A stretch of 20,488 bases of DNA from CAYHWW01 sp964360145 (lineage in GTDB: Bacteria; Bdellovibrionota; UBA1018; CAYHWW01): assembly GCA_964360145.1 (NCBI GenBank), contig CAYHWW010000044.1, forward strand, positions 1 through 20,488. The letters run 5' to 3'. A program made the translations under genes and the position numbers. The notes under the pieces are model-generated. The model was not told the DNA's origin. It searched no databases and worked only from the letters and a program-made list of their open reading frames with translations. Of the stretch, positions 7,758 to 14,916 are shown piece after piece. Numbering within the stretch: the stretch's first letter is position 1; every line of letters starts with the position of its first letter.

Positions 7758-9095
7758 ATGGCGACTCTCAGCACCCAACCCTACAAGGGCACCCGCGATT
7801 TCTACCCTGAAGACATGCGGGTGCGGCAGTGGATGTTCGGCAGGATCCGCGCCTGCCTCCTGCGCCAAGGTTACGAGGAATATGACGGCCCCATGCTGGA
7901 ACCCTTCGAGCTTTACGCGACGAAAACCAGCGAAGAAATCGTCAACGAACAGCTCTACTGGCTCATGGACCGCGGTGAGCGTAAAATGGCCATCCGCCCC
8001 GAGATGACGCCCACCCTGGCGCGCATGGTGGCGGCTAAACAGAACGAGTTGCCGCGCCCTCTGCGCTGGTTTTCCATCCCCAACCTGTGGCGCTACGAAC
8101 GGCCCCAGCGGGGGCGCCTGCGGGAACACTGGCAGCTCAACGTGGATGTCTTTGGCGGCTCGCCGCTGGCGGAAGATGTCGAACTGCTCTCGGTTATCAC
8201 AGCGCTGATGGGTGAGTTTGGTGCCCCGCCCAACGGCGAGAAATATGAGATTCGCATCAATCACCGGGGGCTCACCAACACCATTTTAAACGAGCACCTG
8301 AAGGTCCCCACGGAAAAAACCACCGCCGTCTGCGCTCTCCTCGATGGTGGCCCAAAAATGGGTGAAGAGAAATTCCGTGTGGGTCTTGCTGCCCTGGGGC
8401 TCGACACTGTGGCGGTGAATTTCCTTTCAGACCTTGTGTTCAGGCCGGAGACCCATGGCAAGCTCGCACAAAGCCTAGGCGACAATCCCCATTACCAGCA
8501 TCTTTTAAAAATCACTTCGGCTCTCAGTGAGTTGGGAATAGAGGCCGCCTTCCGCTTCGATCCCAGCATCATGCGGGGTTTCATGTACTACACGGGCCTC
8601 GTGCTGGAAGTCTTCGACAAGCATCCCGACAACAACCGCGCCCTCTTCGGCGGCGGCCGCTACGACAATCTCGTGGGCATGTTCGGCGGCGCACCGCTCC
8701 CCGGCGTGGGTTTCGGCATGGGGGACGTGACCTTCCGCAACTTCCTCGAATGTCACGGCTTGCTGCCCACGTTCAAAGATCGGGGCGCCGTGTACATCAG
8801 CGTCATGGAAGAAAACCTCATGATCCCCGCGCAAAAACTAGCCGCCCAGATCCGTGCGGGGCTCGCGGGCACGGCCCATTCTGACACGCCGGTGTTCACC
8901 AGCCTCTCCGCTGAGAAGCCAAAGAAAGCATTCCCATCCGCGGAAAAACTGGGCGCCCGCTTCCTCGTCTTCGTCGGATCTGACGACGTGGCCTCTGGCT
9001 CCTACCAAATCAAAGACCTGCCCCAGCGCCAAGAGCACAAGGGCGATGGCGCCCAGCTTGCCCGCTTCGTGGTACAAGCACCCGCCCTTACTTAA
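7758..9095 (+). CDS. hisS: Histidyl-tRNA synthetase
   Basis: This 445-aa class II synthetase charges tRNA-His. It opens with the typical TQPYKGTRDFYPEDM. Motif 2 is WRYERPQRGRLREHWQLNVD (111-130), with the archaeal/eukaryal-like order and Arg112; motif 3 is in GVGFGMGDV (316-324). The histidine-specific HisA box reads RGFMYYTG (273-280): the catalytic Arg273 and both Tyr are present, but the usual Asp/Ala position holds Met276. HisA-2 is ALFGGGRYDNL. An anticodon-binding domain follows to the C-terminus. The start at 7758 is preceded by AGGG and begins the conserved N-terminus; an upstream extension would run through vapBC. A MITE-like element begins at the base after the stop codon. Confidence 0.95.
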   Translation: MATLSTQPYKGTRDFYPEDMRVRQWMFGRIRACLLRQGYEEYDGPMLEPFELYATKTSEEIVNEQLYWLMDRGERKMAIRPEMTPTLARMVAAKQNELPRPLRWFSIPNLWRYERPQRGRLREHWQLNVDVFGGSPLAEDVELLSVITALMGEFGAPPNGEKYEIRINHRGLTNTILNEHLKVPTEKTTAVCALLDGGPKMGEEKFRVGLAALGLDTVAVNFLSDLVFRPETHGKLAQSLGDNPHYQHLLKITSALSELGIEAAFRFDPSIMRGFMYYTGLVLEVFDKHPDNNRALFGGGRYDNLVGMFGGAPLPGVGFGMGDVTFRNFLECHGLLPTFKDRGAVYISVMEENLMIPAQKLAAQIRAGLAGTAHSDTPVFTSLSAEKPKKAFPSAEKLGARFLVFVGSDDVASGSYQIKDLPQRQEHKGDGAQLARFVVQAPALT

Positions 9096-9274
9096 GGGCC
9101 TGTTAAACAATAAGTGCCCATTCTGGCATCTCATCTTCCGGCCATCTTTGCCCGCTACTCAGTCGCAAAATCCTCAGCGTAGCCCTGCTACGCTTCCGGT
9201 TTGGCTCCTTCCGTGGCGGCCAAATCTGACCGAAATCTGAGCGCCAGAACGTGCACTTATTGTTTAACAGACCC
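9096..9274. mobile_element. MITE-like 179-bp inverted-repeat element
   Basis: The element is symmetrical: two 88-nt halves around the 3-nt centre CCT. The outer 32 bp (9096-9127 and 9243-9274) match at 29 positions, the middle parts match imperfectly with small gaps, and the innermost AGCGTAGC/GCTACGCT (9176-9183, 9187-9194) is perfect. TAA flanks both ends (9093-9095, the hisS stop, and 9275-9277), consistent with a 3-bp target duplication. It encodes no protein. As RNA it would fold into one long hairpin and could stop transcription between the convergent hisS and TPR genes. Whether it was ever mobile is inferred from the form only. Confidence 0.7.
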
Positions 9275-9323
9275 TAACCGCTGGAACGCTCGCCGTGCCC
9301 CTGCTTGCCGCGGCTGACGTGTA

Positions 9324-9469
9324 TCAACGATATTTGTTTTTCTAGATCGTTGAGAAAGGGCCAGATGCGAGGCGGAGGGCCGCAGCGAGCGACCAAGGCG
9401 CACTCCTGTGCGCCGCGTGGAGCCGCGAGGACCCGACAACGAAGCAGATGGCCCTTTATCGACGATCTA
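9324..9469. repeat. Structured repeat, copy A
   Basis: The core (about 9364-9445) carries GCGAGGCGGAGG, CGACCAA, GCGTGGAG and GACAACGAAGC, all shared with copy B near 14057-14158. A 21-bp outer stem (9343-9363 with 9449-9469, 19 paired plus one wobble) and a 7-bp inner hairpin (9397-9403 with 9408-9414) enclose the core. The left arm can alternatively pair with TCAACGAT at 9324-9331, giving a competing stem (9346-9353). The right arm encodes the last codons of the minus-strand TPR gene, so the element lies in its 3' region. It contains no gene. Confidence 0.75.
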
Positions 9470-10376
9470 CGGCTGACTCCGCCATGGCGGCCTTGGATTC
9501 GGCACAGGCCGTGGCATGCTCCATTGATTTCAGTGCGTGCCGCGTGCGACGGAGCAGGTGGGATTGAGCCGCCGCATCCCTAGCGCCTTCGCAATCGTCA
9601 GCACGGTAGAGCGCATCTGATAACTCCCACAAAGCCCGGGCGTTCTTCGCTTCGGCCCCGGTGTAGGCACGCAGGTACTGGGCCGCAAGCAACATATCAC
9701 CAAGCAAAAACTGGATACGTCCCTGGGCGAGGTTCACCATGTTGGTTGTGCTCTTCGGCAAATCGCCACGCAACGCTTCAGACAGCAAGCCCGTGGCCTC
9801 CTGTAGTTCACCGCGCACGGCGGCGGTCACTTCGCCTGCCTTGGTTTGCTCCAGACGCCCGTGGTTCCAAAGCACCGATCCGCGGGTAATCATCATGAGT
9901 GGCGAAGTACGAGCCGCCCGCAAAGCCTCATGGGACATGCGCAGGGCCTCGCCATGGTCGCCCATGGCCGAACGCACTAGCGCATCAGCGGCCTGGGCCC
10001 ATACCGCGGCGGACACACCAGCGGAGGGTGCGGCACCTGGTTTCTTCGCGCCGTTGCGCAATTCCGTCAGTTGAGCCACCGCTTCCTTCAACAGCGCGGA
10101 CGCACCACTGAAAGTGCAAACCCCCGTCAGGTTCACGGACACCCACACCAGCATCCAGCGATACTCGGGGCTTGTGGGGCGCGCGGCGATGAGGGGCTTC
10201 AAGGCGTTCAACACCTCCATCGAAGCCGCGCAGTCATTCTCAGCCGCGGTGTAGCCGGCCATGGCCCTGTCCACGACCTCACCCTCAAGGGCCGACTTCA
10301 TGACGTCCGGGCCCTGGGCCACGGCACTTACAGCACACAAACTCATCATCATAACGGGCCCTAGAAGGCGTTTCAT
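9456..10376 (-). CDS. Exported TPR-like helical protein of the CHAT cluster
   Basis: The 306-aa product starts with a Sec signal peptide (MKRLLGPVMMM, then a hydrophobic core, predicted cut after AVA near residue 20). The mature part is all-helical with degenerate TPR-like repeats, for example WAQAADALVRSAMGDHGEA and ALWELSDALYRADDCEGA, and several Cys. It probably acts in the periplasm as a protein-binding partner. The ATG at 10376 overlaps the stop of the CHAT gene (ATGA), so the two are translationally coupled. An upstream start at 10409 would place 11 extra residues before the signal peptide and is less likely. No specific family is recognised. Confidence 0.8.
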   Translation of the reverse strand: MKRLLGPVMMMSLCAVSAVAQGPDVMKSALEGEVVDRAMAGYTAAENDCAASMEVLNALKPLIAARPTSPEYRWMLVWVSVNLTGVCTFSGASALLKEAVAQLTELRNGAKKPGAAPSAGVSAAVWAQAADALVRSAMGDHGEALRMSHEALRAARTSPLMMITRGSVLWNHGRLEQTKAGEVTAAVRGELQEATGLLSEALRGDLPKSTTNMVNLAQGRIQFLLGDMLLAAQYLRAYTGAEAKNARALWELSDALYRADDCEGARDAAAQSHLLRRTRHALKSMEHATACAESKAAMAESAVDRR

Positions 10377-12667
10377 TTCCAGCCTCCCCAGGCCTGATAT
10401 CCCGCCCAATAATACGGATGGCTTGTCGCAGGCGCGGCTTTCACGGATGCAATGCCCCGACGCAGGGCTTCCGCCCCCGTCACACCCAGGGCCATCTCAG
10501 CATAATATTTTTCCAGCACCAGGGCCTCCGCCTCTCCGCCGGATTGCCAACGGGTGAACAGGCCGCTCGCGGCGCCAGTGTCGGCCAGCGTCCGTACCCA
10601 CACCGCCTCCGCCCCACCATCAGCGTCCTCAAAGACAGTGCCCGTCGCGCAAACCATGGCAAGGCCTTCACGGCGATAGCCCACCAGGTCCTGCACTTTC
10701 AGCTGACCACCCCAAGTGGCAGCCCACGGGTCATCGGACCCGATGTGGGCATCCATGCGCAGGTGAAGCACATTGCGCTCTTTCTGGCCGAGGAATGCGC
10801 CGAGCACATTTTCCTTCGTTGAGGCGGCGCGGCTAAACACAGCCATCTTGCCGATATTTGGGGTGCGAGAACCTACGGAGGCGGGGGCACGGCCCCCATC
10901 GGCGGGAGCCACGGTGAAGAGCGCCACGCTGGGTTCCACTGCCCCCGGGTTTTCAACGCGTGCGCTCATCACCGTTGAATACAAACCAGGGCTCAACACC
11001 ATGGCGCGACTATCCACCACGTACTGCACGCCATCATGGAGCAAGGCCAGAGGCACGGCATACAACGCACCGTCTGGAGATACGATGACCCGTGTGGCGG
11101 CACCGGCCTTCGCCAATGCAGCGCGGAAAAATTTATCATGGACTTCGCGTCCCGTGGCCGCGGCTGCGACCACTGTCACATCGGGGTTCGCCACCTGACG
11201 CCGCAACTGCTCGGCCAAGGGGCGCGCCTCCTGCGGTTTTCCTGGTAATCCGACAAATGAAACACCAAGGCGGGTCACGACGAAAGCATAGGACGCTTCA
11301 CCTAACATATGCTCGATGTGAGCGACGCCTTCTGGGATGCGGGAGGTGAACTCATCGGGGTCCAGATCCATGGTGGAGGCGGGTAAGATGGCCGTGAGCA
11401 CACCCGGGCTCCGGGCAAATAAACTCACTTCATCAATGCGCCCCGCGGCCGCTGCATCCACTGTTGGAAACAGCTCCTCGGTTTTATTTTTGCGGGCGAT
11501 GCCGCCCTTTTCAACCCACTTGACGAAGAGCCCGCGCACCAGTGCACGGAAAGCTCTCTCTTTGGTCTCATCGCCAAGCGCCGCGGAAAGTCTCAGGTGA
11601 TCACCGAACTCCAAGGCCTTCATGTCCGCCACCACCTGCAATGCCCGTGGGACCATACGAGAGCTCACCAGGGCAGCCGTCGCTCCCTCGAAGTAAGGGC
11701 GCGCCACCACGGTGAGGTTCTCAAGAATGCGCTCATCGCCCAGCACCTCGGAGCGCACGAAGTAGAAAGATTCACGAGCTTCCTCCAATGCGATGAGGGC
11801 TGTCTCAAACTGTTTTTTGAGAAGCAGCGCCTTGCCCTTGGCACCCGCGAGATACATGCGCCAGAGGCGACCTTGGAAAGGGTCGCTGGGGGGAACAACC
11901 TGCTTCAATGCCTCAAGGCCCTGCTCCGCGCACTTCACCGCATCGTCCGCTTTGCCCTCCGCCAATGCCACTTCAGCCTTGGCATGCCAGTAGTAAAGGA
12001 GAGCGCTCTTACCAAGTTTATCTTTGGTGTCTTCAAGGGGAGACAGCCATAGAGAGGCCATCTCTTTGCCCCCAGGCTTGTGCATGCCGAGCAGCATGCG
12101 GATGTAGAGGATCTGGGCTGCCATCTCCGGGTTCAGGTCCTTGGCCTCGGATGCCCGCAACTCTCGGTACACCACGGGCAACTTCAAGAAGGAGGATTCC
12201 GCGGCCATGATATCGCCGTACTGCAAGTTCAGGGTGGCGATGCCCAGCAATGACTTCACTTCATATTTCTTCAGCTTGAACTGGCGAGCCACAAGCACGG
12301 TGGCTTGGTAATCAGAGAGAGCCATGCCCTGCTTGCCTTGGGCCTGATGCAATTCTCCGAGGAGCGCCATGGCACGCACCAGGGCAGGGCCATGGCGCAG
12401 CTTGATGGCGATCATGCGGCAGCTGTTGAGCTTCATGGAAGCTTCATGATCCTTGCCATTGGACAGGGCCTTTTCCGCCTCAGTGCACGCGCCGTCCGCC
12501 AAGGCTTTGCCTCTGTCTCTGTCCTGAAAGTCGCCATCACTGAAGGAGTAACCCAAATATTTTTCGAGGCCGACGTGGACCAGGTCGCTCCATCCTTGCT
12601 GAACCTGCTCCATGACATCCGCATGGGCGGCAGTGGCAATAAAAAAGAGCAAGAGGGCCGCTCTCAT
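10373..12667 (-). CDS. Exported TPR-CHAT caspase-like protease
   Basis: The 764-aa protein opens with a short Sec signal peptide (MRAALLLFFIATAAHA, predicted cut after Ala16). Residues about 55-350 are helical TPR-like repeats. Residues about 440-764 are a CHAT (caspase HetF associated with TPRs) domain: VIVSPDGALYAVPLALLHDG (527-546), RNVLHL (631-636), a Cys in MVCATG (671-676) aligned with the family SACxTG, LADTGAASGL (694-703) and the closing HPYYWAGYQAWGG (750-762). Cys673 is the predicted nucleophile. The His is less clear: His635 and His641 are five residues apart instead of the usual three. CHAT proteins are cysteine peptidases such as HetF and Csx29, normally cytoplasmic; this one appears exported. 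It overlaps both neighbours by 4 nt. Confidence 0.88.
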   Translation of the reverse strand: MRAALLLFFIATAAHADVMEQVQQGWSDLVHVGLEKYLGYSFSDGDFQDRDRGKALADGACTEAEKALSNGKDHEASMKLNSCRMIAIKLRHGPALVRAMALLGELHQAQGKQGMALSDYQATVLVARQFKLKKYEVKSLLGIATLNLQYGDIMAAESSFLKLPVVYRELRASEAKDLNPEMAAQILYIRMLLGMHKPGGKEMASLWLSPLEDTKDKLGKSALLYYWHAKAEVALAEGKADDAVKCAEQGLEALKQVVPPSDPFQGRLWRMYLAGAKGKALLLKKQFETALIALEEARESFYFVRSEVLGDERILENLTVVARPYFEGATAALVSSRMVPRALQVVADMKALEFGDHLRLSAALGDETKERAFRALVRGLFVKWVEKGGIARKNKTEELFPTVDAAAAGRIDEVSLFARSPGVLTAILPASTMDLDPDEFTSRIPEGVAHIEHMLGEASYAFVVTRLGVSFVGLPGKPQEARPLAEQLRRQVANPDVTVVAAAATGREVHDKFFRAALAKAGAATRVIVSPDGALYAVPLALLHDGVQYVVDSRAMVLSPGLYSTVMSARVENPGAVEPSVALFTVAPADGGRAPASVGSRTPNIGKMAVFSRAASTKENVLGAFLGQKERNVLHLRMDAHIGSDDPWAATWGGQLKVQDLVGYRREGLAMVCATGTVFEDADGGAEAVWVRTLADTGAASGLFTRWQSGGEAEALVLEKYYAEMALGVTGAEALRRGIASVKAAPATSHPYYWAGYQAWGGWK

Positions 12668-13842
12668 GGCGTCTCCCCTTTGACTTCATCCATATTGATG
12701 GCGAACATGTTCTTCGCCCGACTGGCATCGATATCGACGAGCTTCCAATCCTCATCAACCCGCTCCAACACGAAGACCACGCGTTCGAGGTCTTTGCCGT
12801 AGACCACCTCGAAGCGATCACCGAAGGCTACCATTTCCAGCATCTGCATTTCCCAGAACGCGGAACCAAAGCCTTTGCGGAATTCACCGTCATAGGCTTT
12901 TACCCGGGCTTTATGAAAGCGCTTGATGAGGGGACCAAAATCAGACTCTGATGCTTTGGCGAGCTCCGGGTAGCGGCTCACCATGATGAGAGCCGCATCT
13001 TCCACGCCAATGGCGAGCACCTCGTTGATGGCGGCGACGTCGCTTTTCTGCCAACTCTTTAAGATGGTGTGCCACGCGGCGTGGGGTCCTGTGTGGTGAA
13101 GCTCACGCATGCTGTAGCCATAGCCCCCTAGAACTAAGGCGATGATGAGCAGGATGACCTGCACGGGGCGGGACATCGCGGTGAAATACCCTCCATCGGC
13201 GGAGGGCGCGGATGCTTTGAACACCTTACCAAGGGTGGGGCCCAGACGCTCCATCACCGGTTTGAGCTTCTCCCGGAGTTTTGCGGCGGGCGATACCGCC
13301 AAGGGCGCCGCGGTGGCCGCGGGCTCCTTGACCAACGTCAGGCTGGGGCGAATACTTTCTTTTTTCGGAGCGGCGCTCTCAACAGGAACAGGAGGCGGTG
13401 TTAAAACCTTGGCCTCGCCGTCCATGGACACTATTTTCAAGCCCTTTGCAGGCACCGGAATTTCAACGGTGGGCAATGCGATGGCGTCGTCTTTTTCAAC
13501 CGCTGGGGCGCCTTTGGCTGCCGCGGCTTGTATGGCGGCTTGCAAAGAAGACGCAAGCAGATCCCCGCCATCCTCAGGCTCAGGTTCTGAAATAGACTCA
13601 GGCGCAAGCTCCTCCGACACAGCCGCAGGGGGCTCGGCAACCTCATCCACCGTAGCAGCGTTGCCTTCGATGATCATTTCGCCGCTGCTGACAACCAGGT
13701 CCAACCCAGGGCCGAGGTCTGCCGACGCCGCCACGGGCGCGCCCAGGCTTAAAGAATCCGCGGAGGTCTGGATCTCAAAGGAAGCCGTCAAATCCAGCAC
13801 TATGCCGTCATCAGCTTTTTTCGCTGAGGAATCCTGGGACAA
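12664..13842 (-). CDS. Single-pass membrane protein heading the CHAT cluster
   Basis: The 392-aa protein has a long acidic Pro/Ala-rich N-terminal region (1 to about 185) without a signal peptide, a basic stretch (about 186-212), one membrane helix (about 226-243, VQVILLIIALVLGGYGYS) and a C-terminal domain of about 150 residues. By the positive-inside rule the tail is cytoplasmic and the C-terminal domain periplasmic. That domain, with its ending FVLERVDEDWKLVDID, resembles NTF2-like or similar alpha+beta domains (tentative). Translation starts at TTG: an in-frame TGA lies two codons upstream, the first ATG is at residue 56, and a strong GAGGTGA precedes the TTG. The stop overlaps the CHAT start (ATGA). 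It may tether or regulate the protease. Confidence 0.8.
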   Translation of the reverse strand: MSQDSSAKKADDGIVLDLTASFEIQTSADSLSLGAPVAASADLGPGLDLVVSSGEMIIEGNAATVDEVAEPPAAVSEELAPESISEPEPEDGGDLLASSLQAAIQAAAAKGAPAVEKDDAIALPTVEIPVPAKGLKIVSMDGEAKVLTPPPVPVESAAPKKESIRPSLTLVKEPAATAAPLAVSPAAKLREKLKPVMERLGPTLGKVFKASAPSADGGYFTAMSRPVQVILLIIALVLGGYGYSMRELHHTGPHAAWHTILKSWQKSDVAAINEVLAIGVEDAALIMVSRYPELAKASESDFGPLIKRFHKARVKAYDGEFRKGFGSAFWEMQMLEMVAFGDRFEVVYGKDLERVVFVLERVDEDWKLVDIDASRAKNMFAINMDEVKGETP

Positions 13843-13845
13843 GAG

Positions 13846-13852
13846 TCACCTC
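13846..13852 (-). promoter_or_regulatory. Shine-Dalgarno deciding a TTG start
   Basis: GAGGTGA on the minus strand lies 3 nt before TTG at 13842. Nearby ATG and GTG codons are out of frame and an in-frame stop sits just upstream, so this strong site fixes the TTG start of the membrane protein gene. Confidence 0.75.
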
Positions 13853-14005
13853 GCATATCGGATCGTCGAGGCTTGGCCTAAGGTTGAGTTGAGTCCGATC
13901 TCTTTTGTCCGAAAGGCGCCTTTTGCCTAGCGGGATCTTGCCGCGTCCCCTCATGGAAATCCTCTCACCCAACGGTAGGGGCATCCGCGCTCACCCGCCA
14001 CGACG

Positions 14006-14069
14006 AACGACAACGAAGCCATGCGGCAAAACAAAAGCCAAGCCTAGGCGAAGGTATTTTGCCGCATGG
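14006..14069. repeat. Partial tail copy and inverted repeat
   Basis: GACAACGAAGCC followed by ATGCGGCAAAA repeats the tail of copy B (14131-14158) about 120 nt upstream of it, as an incomplete unit. CCATGCGGCAAAA (14019-14031) and TTTTGCCGCATGG (14057-14069) are a perfect 13-bp inverted repeat around a 25-nt loop, so this half unit competes with copy B for its left arm. The rest of the gap down to 13853 holds no gene that I can see. Confidence 0.65.
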
Positions 14070-14158
14070 CGAGGCGGAGGAGGAGCGGTCCGACCAAAGC
14101 GGGCTTCCTGCCCGCTGCGTGGAGGCCGCGACGACGACAACGAAGCCAGGCGGCAAAA
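14057..14158. repeat. Structured repeat, copy B
   Basis: This shares with copy A the blocks GCGAGGCGGAGG, CGACCAA, GCGTGGAG and GACAACGAAGC in the same order and orientation. The outer stem (14057-14070 with 14145-14158) pairs 13 of 14 and the inner hairpin (14098-14104 with 14110-14116) is perfect, yet both stems differ in sequence from copy A while remaining paired. It lies 8 nt beyond the stop of the minus-strand methyltransferase gene, the same position copy A holds behind the TPR gene. Confidence 0.75.
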
Positions 14159-14166
14159 GACCAAGC

Positions 14167-14886
14167 CTACGGCTTTTTCGCTACGATGCTTGCCATGACA
14201 GTCTTCCCATCATCGACCTCACGGTATTTGAGGATATGGAAATCCTCGAAGAGCTTGCGCAACTCGCCCTCTTCCAGAAGCCACTCTTTTTGTTCGGTCT
14301 TGTTGTATTTGAGGTTACCCATGGTGTGGTTCTCGAAAACCACCACTCCACCCTTTTTAAGCCCCGCCTTGATGCCTGGGATGAGTTTCCGATCCAGAAA
14401 CTCGATGACGAGAACAACGTCATATTGATCCGGAGTAATTTTGTAGGTAGTGAGGTCCGCCACCACGGTCTTGATTTGGACCTTGGATTCCCGAGCGAGC
14501 CTGCGTGCGCGGCGGATGGCCTCCTCGGCAATGTCCACCCCCACAACGTGATAGCCCTTTTTCGCCATGAAAACAGCGTTGCGGCCCTCGGCCATGGCCA
14601 AATCCAGCACCCGGCCCCGGGGTGGCAGCAAAGGCATGCTTTCCACCAAGAAGGGGGCTGGCTCCTTGCCATAAACATAGTCTTTGCTCTGGTGGTAGAC
14701 TGCGTCCCAGCGATTCGACAGGGTTTCAGGGTCCTCCCCGGTCAAGGTCTGGTAGGCGCTCACCCCGGATTTTTTCTTAGTCTTGGCGGGGCGATTGTCT
14801 GCCCATAGGGGCCCACCGGCCAGCATCCCAAGCACGAGGAAGAGAATGCTGGCGCACTGCATCATACCTGGGATTTCCTTGCGCAT
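14167..14886 (-). CDS. Exported class I SAM methyltransferase, TehB-like
   Basis: The 239-aa protein begins MRKEIPGMMQ, then a hydrophobic core and LWADN, a convincing Sec signal peptide with a cut after Ala29. The mature part follows the TehB-like pattern: WDAVYHQSKDYVYGKEPAPF (60-79), motif I VLDLAMAEGRNA (93-104), the acidic residue Asp118 in VVGVDIAEEAI, and the post-I strand VVADLTTY. The usual Gly pair of motif I is replaced by Ala-Met-Ala. SAM is not expected in the periplasm, so an exported enzyme is puzzling; the protein may be retained at the membrane or bind another ligand. The start at 14886 has GAGGGG four nt upstream; the frame extends further but only into the divergent gene. 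Substrate unknown. Confidence 0.8.
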   Translation of the reverse strand: MRKEIPGMMQCASILFLVLGMLAGGPLWADNRPAKTKKKSGVSAYQTLTGEDPETLSNRWDAVYHQSKDYVYGKEPAPFLVESMPLLPPRGRVLDLAMAEGRNAVFMAKKGYHVVGVDIAEEAIRRARRLARESKVQIKTVVADLTTYKITPDQYDVVLVIEFLDRKLIPGIKAGLKKGGVVVFENHTMGNLKYNKTEQKEWLLEEGELRKLFEDFHILKYREVDDGKTVMASIVAKKP

Positions 14887-14916
14887 ATGGCCCCTCGCTA
14901 CTAGAACAGGAATGCT

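Noticed and set aside
9257..9439. Small Arg-rich open frames through repeat copy A
   Set aside because: Their products are unlike any family and come from structured repeat sequence; conserved blocks do not keep a reading frame between copies A and B.
10373..12667. CRISPR-linked TPR-CHAT protein (Csx29/Craspase)
   Set aside because: No CRISPR array or cas gene is present, and the protein carries a Sec signal peptide.
14059..14808. 249-aa open frame on the plus strand
   Set aside because: It is opposite the methyltransferase and runs through copy B of the repeat; the methyltransferase frame has motif I and a signal peptide.
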